A stretch of DNA of 64,000 bases. It comes from an uncultured Thiotrichales bacterium (GTDB taxonomy: Bacteria; Pseudomonadota; Gammaproteobacteria; CAIRSR01). This document shows positions 34,674 through 43,587 of this stretch, one piece after another. Location of the stretch: assembly GCA_903881315.1 (NCBI GenBank), contig CAIRSR010000219.1:1-64000 (forward strand), written 5' to 3'. The position numbers and the translations under genes were made by a program. The stretch's first letter is position 1; each line of letters begins with the position of its first letter. A model generated the notes under the pieces. It ran no database searches. It had not been told where the DNA came from and saw only the letters and a list, made by a program, of their open reading frames with translations.

Positions 34674-36527
34674 ATGACCTCAGCAAAGATTTCTCCCGAT
34701 AACTCCGCCACAATCCGCTTTGACCCCACCATCCTGCTCAAGGAAATGCCGAATCAGCCCGGCGTCTATCGGATGCTGGATGCAGCGGGTACGGTGCTCT
34801 ATGTCGGCAAGGCGCGTAACCTGAAACGCCGGGTAGCGAGCTATTTTCGTGCTAATGTAGATTCTATCAAGACCCGCGCACTGGTCGAGCGCATTACCAA
34901 CGTCGAGGTCACTGTCACCCGCAACGAAATCGAGGCGCTGGTCTTAGAAAATCAACTCATCAAGTCCCATCAGCCGCGCTACAATCTGCTGCTGCGTGAC
35001 GACAAGGGTTATCTCTATATCTGCCTATCAACCCAACAGGAATTCCCCCGCATCGCCTTCCATCGTGGCGCAAAACGGACAAAGGAGCGCTGCTTTGGGC
35101 CCTACTCCAGCGGTTCCGCCGTCCGCGACACCATCGCCACCCTCCAGCGATTGTTCCGGTTACGCCCTTGCGAGGACAGCGTTTTCGCGCATCGTAGCCG
35201 CCCGTGCCTACAACACCAGATTGGCCGCTGTACCGCACCCTGCGTCGGCCTGATAGACCAAGCGAGCTACGCCCGCGATATTCGCGACACCTTGTTATTC
35301 CTAGAGGGAAAGGATTCGCAGGTTACCGAAGAGTTGGTAGGGCGCATGGAAGAGGCCTCGCGACGCCTCGAATTTGAACAAGCGGCCATCTATCGCGACC
35401 GTATCGCCCACCTCCGCCAGATCCAGAACCAACGACTCAGCGACGGGAAAGGCGCAGACGTCGATGTCGTTGCCTGCGTGGTGCGCTCGGGTGTTGCCTG
35501 CGTCGTGGTATTTTGTCTGCGCGGTGGGTATCACCGAGGACACAAAAGCCATTTTCCGCGCATCCCAACCGAATTAGAACCCGCCAAGATCCTCGCCGCA
35601 TTTCTGCCACAATACTACCTAAACCGTGCGGATCTCCCGCAAGAGATCTGGCTGAGTCACCCGATAAACGGCGCGGAGACCTTGGCGCAACTCCTCTCTG
35701 CCAATAAGGGCCAGCGCGTCACCATCGTAGCGCGGCCCGGGCATACCAGGGCGCAAGCGCTCGCGATGGCCACCACCAACGCCGAACACGCGCTCTCGCT
35801 CCACCTGGCCACTCGCTCTACCCTTGAGGTGCGCTTCCGCGCCCTAGAAGAGGCCCTGACCCTGCCCACGCCCCCCACCCGACTAGAGTGCTTCGATGTG
35901 AGCCATACCCAGGGCGAGGCCACTACCGTGTCTTGCGTGGTATTCGGCCGGAAGGGGCCACTAAAAACGGACTACCGCCGCTTTAACATTGAGGGGATCG
36001 TCGCCGGAGACGACTATGCCGCCCTGTATAACGCCCTCACCAGACGTTACCAACGCATCGAACGAAACGAAGTCGTGCGCCCCCAGGTACTCTTTATCGA
36101 TGGCGGCAAGGGCCAACTCGCCCAGGCCGAACGGGTATTGACCGAGCTTGGCATCGACGGGATAACGCTCGTCGGCGTTGCCAAAGACGCCAATCGCACC
36201 CCCGGGCGAGAGACCCTCTTCGTCTCCGGTCGGCAAGACGCCATCCAGCTACCCGCCAACTCTCCGGCGATGCACCTTGTCCAACAGATCCGCGACGAGG
36301 CCCACCGCTTCGCGATCACCGGCCACCGTAAGCGCCGCGCCAAGACCAGAACCAGCTCAGTACTCGAGGGCATTCCCGCCATTGGCCCGGTACGCAGAAA
36401 AAAGATCCTTAACCATTTCGGCGGGTTACAAGAGGTGCTCGGCGCTGGCATTGACGATCTAGCACGCACGCCCGGCATCAGCCAGGCACTCGCCGAGCAG
36501 ATCTACAATGCCCTCCACGCCAAGTAG
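34674..36527 (+). CDS. uvrC: Excinuclease ABC subunit C
   Basis: A 617-residue UvrC (E. coli 610 aa), which makes both incisions in nucleotide excision repair. It has the GIY-YIG nuclease domain (PNQPGVYRMLDAAGTVLYVGK, quoted around GVYR/YVGKA), the Cys cluster RPCLQHQIGRCTAPCVG, the UVR motif that binds UvrB (DSQVTEELVGRMEEASRRLE), the RNase H-like 5' nuclease domain (LECFDVSHTQGEATTVSCV) and the terminal helix-hairpin-helix (IPAIGPVRRKKILNHFGG). Complete and intact. It begins 67 bases after the HEPN gene. Confidence 0.98.
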   Translation: MTSAKISPDNSATIRFDPTILLKEMPNQPGVYRMLDAAGTVLYVGKARNLKRRVASYFRANVDSIKTRALVERITNVEVTVTRNEIEALVLENQLIKSHQPRYNLLLRDDKGYLYICLSTQQEFPRIAFHRGAKRTKERCFGPYSSGSAVRDTIATLQRLFRLRPCEDSVFAHRSRPCLQHQIGRCTAPCVGLIDQASYARDIRDTLLFLEGKDSQVTEELVGRMEEASRRLEFEQAAIYRDRIAHLRQIQNQRLSDGKGADVDVVACVVRSGVACVVVFCLRGGYHRGHKSHFPRIPTELEPAKILAAFLPQYYLNRADLPQEIWLSHPINGAETLAQLLSANKGQRVTIVARPGHTRAQALAMATTNAEHALSLHLATRSTLEVRFRALEEALTLPTPPTRLECFDVSHTQGEATTVSCVVFGRKGPLKTDYRRFNIEGIVAGDDYAALYNALTRRYQRIERNEVVRPQVLFIDGGKGQLAQAERVLTELGIDGITLVGVAKDANRTPGRETLFVSGRQDAIQLPANSPAMHLVQQIRDEAHRFAITGHRKRRAKTRTSSVLEGIPAIGPVRRKKILNHFGGLQEVLGAGIDDLARTPGISQALAEQIYNALHAK

Positions 36528-36725
36528 ACGCCGCACACCTATCGCACCACCCACCCGACTACCGCACCCCAGCATTACCATCACCTTTCAGCATTTCAAC
36601 ACACCGTCATAACATCTACTACCCACAACGGGATAGCATCCAGACCACCACGATGGGGTATTATCCTTCCCATAAGGCCAGACATCCGAACGGCCACGAT
36701 AGACCAGCCATGCTGGTGGTGTGAT

Positions 36726-38012
36726 ATGTCAACCGACCCTGCCCGCTTCGACAAAGTATTGGCCGAGCCGCCTACGAAAGGCTACCGGGGTCTGTTGCCT
36801 CTGCGTGAACCGCAGAAACAACCCACTCCCGAGACAGACCAAGCGCTGCCGCTGGCACCCTCAACCTACCGACAGCGCATTGAGGCGTTATTGACGGTGC
36901 GCGCCCGTACGTCGGTACAGTCGATCCTAGACGCCTGCGCCGACCCTCACGTCTGTGTCAACAACGAGGGCTGGTTCACCCTGGTAAATGCGGCTGCGTG
37001 TCGCCTACTGCGCTGTCAGACCGAGGAACTCATCGGACAGAACGCACGCGAGATCCTAAACTACTCGCACCCAGACGGCACACCCTATTCCGCCGCAGAG
37101 TGCCCCATAACCGCCGCTTTACACAGTGGCCGACAAAGCCAGATTGACCGCGTCACTTTCTGGCGTACCGATGGATATCCCCTCTCGGTAACATGCACCA
37201 CCCGCCCCATCGTGGAGGGAGGCCGGGTAGTTGGCGCTGTGGTGGGCTTCCGCGATATATCCGATCGCCTCGCCACAGAAGCGTCTCAGGCCAAGGATCT
37301 CACCGAGGCCCAGCTACTCGCAAAGGCGCACAGCGAATCGCTGGCCTACGTAAGCCACGAGATCCGCACCTCACTCAATGCGGTTCTTGGACTCGCCAGC
37401 TTCGGCGCAGAGACAACCGCAGAGGCAACCACCCGAGAGACCTTCGCACACATCATGGATGCGGGTCAGGTCCTACTCGATATCCTCAACAACGTCCTCG
37501 ATCTTGCCAAGATCGAGGTCGGCAAGCTCTCTATTAGTCGCGTGAGCTTCAACCCCGCCTGGTTGGTCGAGAGGGCAGCAGAGCTTATCTCGGCGCAGGT
37601 TAGCGCAAAGGGGCTCACCCTCCGCGCAGAAAAAGATCAACATCTACCCACCACCTACCTTGGTGATGACTCACGTCTGCTCCAGGTATTGAGTAACCTA
37701 CTGAACAATGCCGTAAAGTTCACATCTAACGGCACCATAACGCTGTGGGCCGGATGGGAAAATGGCCTGGTACTGCGGGTGAGCGATACTGGTATTGGGA
37801 TCGCGGAAACACAAATAGCACGGTTGTTCCTGCCCTTTGAACAGGCAAGCGACCTCACCCAGCGCTACTTCGGCGGCAGCGGGCTTGGTCTCACCATCAC
37901 CAAAAAATTGGTCGACATGATGGGTGGGGAGATACGAGTACAGAGCAGTCTCGGACAGGGCAGCACCTTCGAGATCCGCCTGCCACCCACCCCAGTACTG
38001 ACAACGAGATAA
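36726..38012 (+). CDS. Soluble PAS-domain sensor histidine kinase
   Basis: A 428-residue cytoplasmic kinase without membrane segments. Residues about 60-185 are a PAS domain (PHVCVNNEGWFTLVNAAACRLL and HPDGTPYSAAECPITAALHSG) ending in the PAC motif GAVVGFRDISDR. The HisKA segment YVSHEIRTSLNAVLGLASF holds the phospho-His; HATPase boxes are NLLNNAVKFTSNG, VSDTGIGI and FGGSGLGLTITKKLVDMMGG. The final SLGQGSTFEIRLP is the usual end, and no receiver follows. No response regulator is adjacent, so the partner is unknown. The 198-base gap upstream of it shows no clear promoter. Confidence 0.93.
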   Translation: MSTDPARFDKVLAEPPTKGYRGLLPLREPQKQPTPETDQALPLAPSTYRQRIEALLTVRARTSVQSILDACADPHVCVNNEGWFTLVNAAACRLLRCQTEELIGQNAREILNYSHPDGTPYSAAECPITAALHSGRQSQIDRVTFWRTDGYPLSVTCTTRPIVEGGRVVGAVVGFRDISDRLATEASQAKDLTEAQLLAKAHSESLAYVSHEIRTSLNAVLGLASFGAETTAEATTRETFAHIMDAGQVLLDILNNVLDLAKIEVGKLSISRVSFNPAWLVERAAELISAQVSAKGLTLRAEKDQHLPTTYLGDDSRLLQVLSNLLNNAVKFTSNGTITLWAGWENGLVLRVSDTGIGIAETQIARLFLPFEQASDLTQRYFGGSGLGLTITKKLVDMMGGEIRVQSSLGQGSTFEIRLPPTPVLTTR

Positions 38013-38042
38013 CAAAAACCATCCACCACACAACGGTGAATA

Positions 38043-39086
38043 ATGAATAGGCAGTGGCAAGAATTTTTGGCAAGGGAAGGTGCGGTGATCCAAAACGGCA
38101 TCGTGACGGATTTCGGCAACCCCGCCGAGGAGCGTAACACCGTCGGGCGCGACAACGTCATCGCCTCTCTCTCTCATGAGGGACTGATTGGGGTAACCGG
38201 CCCCGACGCCGCGAAATTTCTGCAGGGGCAACTGACCTGCAACCTAAACGAGGTAGCACCAAACGCGAGTCGCCTCGGCGCTTGGTGTAGCGCCAAGGGG
38301 CGGGTGCGCATCACGTTTCGACTATTTCAGTGGGACGGTGGGTTTTACCTGGCGCTGCCTCTGGAATGCCTGGACTATGCCATTACCCAATTACAGAAAT
38401 ACATCCTTCGCTCTAAGGTTTCGCTCCGCGACGCAAGTGATGAGCGCCTGCGCCTAGGGTGTGCTGGGCCCTCCATCGAGGAAGGACTGCGCGAGATCTT
38501 CAAGGCCCTGCCCCAAGCGCCCGACCAGGTTGTACAAGAAGGGGCAACCACGATCATCCGGCTCAGCGATAGCGCTAGTCCCTGCTTTGAAGTCGTGGGG
38601 ACAATTGACACCCTGTCAGCGGTATGGAACACCCTCCGCGCCCGCGCCACCGCCGTTGGCAGAGAGGCGTGGACTGCGTTACACATCCTCGCAGGTGTAC
38701 CGGTTATCACGCCACCACTCACAGAGGCGTTCGTTCCCCACATGCTGAACCTTCCCGAGATAGGCGCGGTCAGCTTCCAGAAGGGTTGTTATACCGGCCA
38801 AGAGATCGTCGCAAGAACCCAGTACCTCGGAAAAAGCAAACGACACCTCCACCTCGCCTGGATCCCCGCAGGCGAGCCGCCCAAGGCAGGCGACGCCCTC
38901 TGGATAGCAGCAGAAACAGAACACCCCGGACAGATAGTCAACAGCGCCCCCGCTCCGGAAGGCGGGTTCCTGGTCTTGGCAGTCGTGGCAAGCGCTGATG
39001 TCAAAAAAGGCGGGGTTCGCCTACGAGACCAAGCAGGTGCCGAGCTAGCCTTCCGCGCCCTGCCCTACCCAATCGCATCAGAGTAA
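38043..39086 (+). CDS. ygfZ: Folate-binding protein YgfZ
   Basis: A 347-residue member of the YgfZ/IBA57 family, tetrahydrofolate-binding relatives of GcvT that help build or repair iron-sulfur enzymes such as MiaB. The diagnostic motif KGCYTGQE is present (SFQKGCYTGQEIVAR, about 238-252). N-terminal features: LIGVTGPDAAKFLQGQLTCN and GAWCSAKGRVRITFRL. It starts 31 bases after the histidine kinase gene. Another iron-sulfur factor in the window is Mrp (43588-44679). Confidence 0.95.
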   Translation: MNRQWQEFLAREGAVIQNGIVTDFGNPAEERNTVGRDNVIASLSHEGLIGVTGPDAAKFLQGQLTCNLNEVAPNASRLGAWCSAKGRVRITFRLFQWDGGFYLALPLECLDYAITQLQKYILRSKVSLRDASDERLRLGCAGPSIEEGLREIFKALPQAPDQVVQEGATTIIRLSDSASPCFEVVGTIDTLSAVWNTLRARATAVGREAWTALHILAGVPVITPPLTEAFVPHMLNLPEIGAVSFQKGCYTGQEIVARTQYLGKSKRHLHLAWIPAGEPPKAGDALWIAAETEHPGQIVNSAPAPEGGFLVLAVVASADVKKGGVRLRDQAGAELAFRALPYPIASE

Positions 39087-39118
39087 TCCCCCCTCTGCGA
39101 CAGCCCCAAGCCGCTACC

Positions 39119-39487
39119 TCAATAGCGGTCGTGTTCGCGTTTTTCCATGCTGATCTCGGCGTTCAACCGACCAAGCGCACGGTGGATCCGCCCCTGCTCC
39201 TCGTAGTCGAGAGGGCCATCCTCCCTCATGCGCACAAACGTCTCTTCAATCCCACGCAACTCCTCCCGAAACCGATGGGCGTCGCGGTGCGATAACCTCC
39301 CCTGTTCGACGCCCCGCTCGATCCTCTCTTGGGCCTCATGAATGCGGGCACGAATCCCGCTGTGCCAACCGCCCCCTTCGCCATGCGGCGCACCACCATA
39401 GCCATATCGTTCGTCACGATCGGCATTGGCGACCGTCGTCCCCAACACCATCCCTGCGCAGACCAGCGCCAATAGCACCTTCTTCAT
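39119..39487 (-). CDS. Small exported charged protein of unknown function
   Basis: A 122-residue protein with a signal peptide (MKKVLLALVCAGMVLGTTVANA). The mature part starts with a Gly/Tyr/His-rich stretch (DERYGYGGAPHGEGGGWH) and then forms helices rich in Arg and Glu (IHEAQERIERGVEQGRLSHRD, in two parts). The pattern resembles small periplasmic proteins with repeated E(R/Q)I..G...G.L...E segments seen in gammaproteobacteria; no function is known. The ATG at 39487 is chosen because it begins the signal peptide; a start at 39508 would put MGLGGCV before it. Confidence 0.72.
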   Translation of the reverse strand: MKKVLLALVCAGMVLGTTVANADRDERYGYGGAPHGEGGGWHSGIRARIHEAQERIERGVEQGRLSHRDAHRFREELRGIEETFVRMREDGPLDYEEQGRIHRALGRLNAEISMEKREHDRY

Positions 39488-39606
39488 GACACAGCCCCCA
39501 AGACCCATCGCGACGATACGACTCGGGCCATTGCCAGTGCAACCGCAAAACGAGAGGAGAGGCAGAAGAAAGTGGACAACCGTTCACTCCCTTCTGACGA
39601 GACAGG

Positions 39607-39819
39607 CTACGCCGCCTTTTTCACCCACTTACCAAAATCGCCCGTATTACGCGCCTTACCATCACCGTAACCCGCATCGTAGGCGTCGTTCACGCGCTGC
39701 TCCTCGCGCGTGGGATGCAACCAATAGCCATTCTGCCAACCCAGGAGGTACTCAGGATCCACCCCCATCTTCTCCATGGTGGTGCACGCTTCGTGGTAAC
39801 CCATTACTTTGTCAGTCAT
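39607..39819 (-). CDS. Conserved small protein of unknown function
   Basis: A 70-residue soluble protein starting MTDKVMGYHEACTTMEKMG and containing LLGWQNGYWLHPTREEQR and AYDAGYGDGKARNTG. I believe similar proteins occur in sulfur-oxidising gammaproteobacteria, but no function is known. The ATG at 39819 is preceded by GGGGAA; the frame stays open upstream. The conserved Trp/Gly/Asp pattern and good Shine-Dalgarno support a real gene. Confidence 0.65.
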   Translation of the reverse strand: MTDKVMGYHEACTTMEKMGVDPEYLLGWQNGYWLHPTREEQRVNDAYDAGYGDGKARNTGDFGKWVKKAA

Positions 39820-39934
39820 TATGTTCCCCGTTACAGGCTCATCGCCGGATTTTGAGTGAGACCCTAGTATATTATTAGGCCATCGTGAATTTGCAATACT
39901 TGACACAACAAACTTTTTCGCCTTCTTCTACCTA

Positions 39935-41812
39935 TCATCTTTCTGAGACGCCCGCTACGACACAACCACATTGTACTCCTTCCTGCCCAGGCAGAAGGAT
40001 CTGTGAGATCTTGGTATGCCCTAAATGGATGAGACGATCATGGAACGGGCCAAGGTCGGTGCGAGAACCAATGCAGATCACCGAAGCCACCGGCAACTCC
40101 TGCAGCAGGATCCGCATCATTGCCGCTTCCTCGGTCGAGTCAAGGGCGTTGGTGGCCTCTTGGATGAAGATCCAACGAGGTTTATGCAGCAAGATCCGCG
40201 CAAACCCCAGCCGCCATAACTCACTGCGGGTCAGCAATTGATCCCACGGGGCGCTATCATCAAAGCGTTGCGCCAACGGCCCCAAACCAACCCGCTCTAG
40301 TGCAGCAGCCAAGGCCACGTCGTCAATGCTGCGCGAGGGAGTAGGGTAGCTCACCACCGCACGCAAACTTCCCTTTGGTACATACGGTTTCCGCGGCAAG
40401 AAGAAGATCTTCTCATGCACGGGCAGCTCCACACGTCCAATGCCCCAAGGCCACTGCCGCCCCACGACCTTGAAGACCTTTTCCACCGCCTCGTCATCAC
40501 CAGAGATCAACACCCGCTCCCCCTGTTGGATCTCCTCATTCAGATTGGCCAAGACCGCCCGCCCATCCGGCATGGCAATGCACACATGGCGAAAGGCCAA
40601 CACCGGACGATCTGATTCAGCGACCACAATCTTGCTGCTCGGGTCAGCCTTGTATTGGCGGAGATTCTCAAGCGCATCATGGAGCCCCAACACCCGCTCC
40701 CCATAACCACGCCACTCCGCAACCTTGGTGGAATTGTCAACCGGCCAAGAAAGCGCCTGGATCATCTGCTGGAACGCCTGCGCCGTTTGCATAAGAGAAC
40801 CAAGCGACAGCGCCCCGCTAATATAGCGAGGTGCTGCCACCAAGAGCGGAACAGCGGTAGAAATCACGGAATAACCAGAGAGGAACATCAACATCTTGGT
40901 CAGCGCCCAACTCTGCGCCCTCCATACGATCCCCACGCCACGAAACAGACTCCTGAAGCGCCGCCGTTCATTCGGCTCGCCATGTAGCAAGGCAATCGTC
41001 TCGGAATTCTCACGGGCGCGTCCGAGTTCAAAGCGAAACTTGGCCTCCGTCGCCTGCCTGCGGGTAGCCGCAACGACCAACGGACGCGAAAACCACAATG
41101 CCAAAGACGAAAACACAACCGAGTACAGCAGCGCGATGAAAACAAGATGTCCGTACACCGTGAACGAGACACCAGCAACAGTGACCGCTACCTCACCAGA
41201 AAGCGACCAGAGGATCTGGGTAAAACCAATCAAGAGCAGCGTCGAATAAAACAACGAATGCGCAAGTTCGATCGCAACCTCAGTAACATTCCGAATGTCC
41301 TCGGCGATGCGTCCATCCGGGTTGTCGTGCTCCCCGGGGAGGTAGTTCACCTGCTGTTGATGGCCATCGGACAACCAATCCCCCAACATCCGATCGGTGA
41401 GCCAAGTCCTCCACCCTATCTGAAGCTCACGCTTGAACCACATGTGCGCGGAGGTGATGGCCACATTGGCCCCCATGATGGCAAAGAGCACCTCCACCTC
41501 GGCAATAAAATTCGTCCAGGAGCGTTTCTCCAGGGCATTAAAGAAATCAGCATTCCATTGATTGATCCATATCGGCATGAACACCTGGGAGACAGTGAGC
41601 GCCACCAACGCCGCAAGCCTAGCATGAATCTTCAGTTTTTCTTTACGAGTTTCCCCCGAGACCCAGTAGGGGCCCGCCAAACGGGCAAACCGTCGGATGA
41701 AGATCAACAACGATCGCGCCTCTCCGAAGACGCTAGACGAAGCGCTTACTTCGGGCATGGGCGGAAGCTCAGGGGTAGGGGCTGATGCAGCACCAGGGGT
41801 GGTCATAGGCAT
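39935..41812 (-). CDS. SbmA/BacA-YddA type ABC transporter with degenerate ATPase domain
   Basis: A 625-residue fusion of an ABC_membrane_2 domain (about 30-370; SLLIFIRRFARLAGPYW, ALEKRSWTNFIAEVEVLF, HMWFKRELQIGWRTWLTDRM, DNPDGRIAEDIRN) and an ATP-binding domain (about 410-600). Family members (YddA, BclA, Rv1819c) are inner-membrane importers of peptides or cobalamin. Here the ATPase site is destroyed: the Walker A position reads GDDEAVEKV (438-446), lacking the Gly, Lys and Ser/Thr residues; the signature is LTRSELWRL instead of LSxGE; and Walker B is WIFIQEATNALD with Gln551 replacing Asp. The rest of the fold is kept (RLGFARILLHKPRWIF), so the gene is under selection but probably does not hydrolyse ATP. 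Confidence 0.88.
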   Translation of the reverse strand: MPMTTPGAASAPTPELPPMPEVSASSSVFGEARSLLIFIRRFARLAGPYWVSGETRKEKLKIHARLAALVALTVSQVFMPIWINQWNADFFNALEKRSWTNFIAEVEVLFAIMGANVAITSAHMWFKRELQIGWRTWLTDRMLGDWLSDGHQQQVNYLPGEHDNPDGRIAEDIRNVTEVAIELAHSLFYSTLLLIGFTQILWSLSGEVAVTVAGVSFTVYGHLVFIALLYSVVFSSLALWFSRPLVVAATRRQATEAKFRFELGRARENSETIALLHGEPNERRRFRSLFRGVGIVWRAQSWALTKMLMFLSGYSVISTAVPLLVAAPRYISGALSLGSLMQTAQAFQQMIQALSWPVDNSTKVAEWRGYGERVLGLHDALENLRQYKADPSSKIVVAESDRPVLAFRHVCIAMPDGRAVLANLNEEIQQGERVLISGDDEAVEKVFKVVGRQWPWGIGRVELPVHEKIFFLPRKPYVPKGSLRAVVSYPTPSRSIDDVALAAALERVGLGPLAQRFDDSAPWDQLLTRSELWRLGFARILLHKPRWIFIQEATNALDSTEEAAMMRILLQELPVASVICIGSRTDLGPFHDRLIHLGHTKISQILLPGQEGVQCGCVVAGVSER

Positions 41813-41860
41813 TCTGTGGCGAACACAAGAAGTACGGTGGGCACTGCGCCGTGTCCAATA

Positions 41861-42586
41861 CTACCCATTGTGTGGCCGTTCAGCAATCACACCGGTAGAG
41901 AGGACGGCGCACAATTCTCTGGGGAGAGCCGCCTGCAAGCGTGTCGCTACGGGTTGCTCATGGGGCGGCAGCAGAGCCAGGGGATACACCGCTTGCCCCA
42001 ACCAACGACTGAGATCAGCGGCATTGTCCATCTCGGGCACCGGACTTGCCCCGCAACGGTTGAGCACCACCGCCGCCATCCGCAAACCGCGAGCGGTAAT
42101 GGCCTCTGCGGTGAGCATGGCATGGTTCAAGCAACCCAAACGATCGGGCACAACCAGCAGTATCGGCAGCCCGAGGGCAACCGCAAGCTCCGCATTACGC
42201 ACCCCAGACGCGAGTGGACTGAAGAACCCCCCCGCACCCTCGACCAACAGGACATCGTTATCCCCAACCCCCGCCCTACAAGCCACCGTGAGCGCGTCAA
42301 GACTTAGCTGTAACCCCACCGCCTGCGCAGCCCGCTCGGGAGAGAGAGGAAGCGCCAATGGCCACGGACAGATCTGCGGCAGCCGCTCGAGATTACCCGC
42401 CGCCCGCTGCAGCACAAGCGCATCGGCAGGCAAGAGGCCCGTCGGACTACACGCGCAACCCGACTCCACCGGCTTCCGTACCCGCACCACCCGGCCCATG
42501 CCCCTAAAATACTGAGCGAGCGCCGCCCCTACCACAGTCTTGCCAACCCCAGTGTCCGTAGCCGCGATAAAGAGACCTTTAAACAA
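41861..42586 (-). CDS. bioD: Dethiobiotin synthetase
   Basis: A 241-residue BioD (E. coli 225 aa), the ATP-dependent enzyme that closes the ureido ring of biotin from diaminopelargonic acid and CO2. P-loop: FIAATDTGVGKTVVGAAL (residues 6-23); the KPVESGC segment binds substrate; LLVEGAGGFFSPL is the Mg/Walker B region. No other bio genes are in the window, so the rest of the pathway must be elsewhere. It lies 12 bases after the TauE-type gene in the same direction. Confidence 0.96.
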   Translation of the reverse strand: MFKGLFIAATDTGVGKTVVGAALAQYFRGMGRVVRVRKPVESGCACSPTGLLPADALVLQRAAGNLERLPQICPWPLALPLSPERAAQAVGLQLSLDALTVACRAGVGDNDVLLVEGAGGFFSPLASGVRNAELAVALGLPILLVVPDRLGCLNHAMLTAEAITARGLRMAAVVLNRCGASPVPEMDNAADLSRWLGQAVYPLALLPPHEQPVATRLQAALPRELCAVLSTGVIAERPHNG

Positions 42587-42598
42587 ATGGTTACCCCC

Positions 42599-43399
42599 TC
42601 ATCGGGCCGACAACAGCATCTGTATTCCAAGCGCGCACAGAAACACCGCGAAGAACCGAGTCAGCAAGGTCGTCGGCAACCGATGGGTAAGTTTTGCGCC
42701 GAAAGGGGCGGTCAACATACTGGCCATAGTCACTCCAATCAGTGCCGGCCAGTAGACATAGCCAGTGCTAAGGGGCGGCAACGCAGCCACCGCCCAGCCT
42801 GCGACAACAAAACCAATGCTGCCCGAAAGCGCAATCGGTACGCCACAGGCGGCAGAGGTCGCCACAGCATTACGGATAGAGACATTACACCACGCGAGGA
42901 AGGGTACCGTCAGGATCCCCCCCCCAATGCCAACAGTCCCCGAGACAAAGCCAATCAGCGCCCCAACCCCAGTCATACCGGTCTGCCCAGGCAACCGATG
43001 TTGAGAACTCGGACGCAGCCCCATTCCAATCTTGACGGCTACCACAAGCTCAAACAAACCGAAGATGATCTTAAGCGCCGCTGTCGGCAATCGATGCACC
43101 AGCTCAGCACCCATCCCCGCACCCACCACTATCCCCGGGGTGAGCAACCACACCACGCGCCACAAAACGGCACCATGACGGTGATGCACCACGACCGAAG
43201 ACACGCCAGTCACCACAATAGTGGCCAAGGACGTACCAATGGCCAGGTGGACAACCACCACCTGGTCGATCCCTTGGGCTTGGAACAGAAACGCCAATAC
43301 TGGCACAATCACCAGACCTCCGCCCACCCCGAGGAGACCGGCCAACACCCCGGCAAATGCCCCGAGCACAGCGTAGGCAAACATCACCTCGGTCGTCAT
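42599..43399 (-). CDS. TauE/SafE family sulfite exporter-like permease
   Basis: A 266-residue membrane protein with about eight helices. The family glycine motif appears twice: AGVLAGLLGVGGGLVIVPVL near the N-terminus and GFVSGTVGIGGGILTVPFL in the middle, reflecting the internal duplication. TauE/SafE proteins move sulfite, sulfoacetate or other small anions; sulfite export would suit a sulfur oxidiser, but the substrate is not shown. I chose ATG 43399 (MTTEVMFAYAVLG); GTG 43411 is an in-frame alternative. It is divergent from mrp across about 190 bases. Confidence 0.9.
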   Translation of the reverse strand: MTTEVMFAYAVLGAFAGVLAGLLGVGGGLVIVPVLAFLFQAQGIDQVVVVHLAIGTSLATIVVTGVSSVVVHHRHGAVLWRVVWLLTPGIVVGAGMGAELVHRLPTAALKIIFGLFELVVAVKIGMGLRPSSQHRLPGQTGMTGVGALIGFVSGTVGIGGGILTVPFLAWCNVSIRNAVATSAACGVPIALSGSIGFVVAGWAVAALPPLSTGYVYWPALIGVTMASMLTAPFGAKLTHRLPTTLLTRFFAVFLCALGIQMLLSAR

Positions 43400-43587
43400 A
43401 GACAGACGCACCAGGGCGCACAGCGCGTTGCCGCGAGGAACAGAACCGATGACACAGCACCGAGGAGGCAGTTCATATCTTTTCTCTAGAGTAACTGTAA
43501 ACTATACGCTACGTTAATCACCCTTGGCCATTTAGACAAGCGCGTTCCATCCCGACCGGGTTCGGGGTCACGCCGGAGTGTGTAAGA

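Noticed and set aside
42587-43489. 300-codon plus-strand frame opposite the TauE/SafE gene
   Set aside because: His/Arg/Gln-rich translation typical of the antisense of a membrane protein; no motifs.
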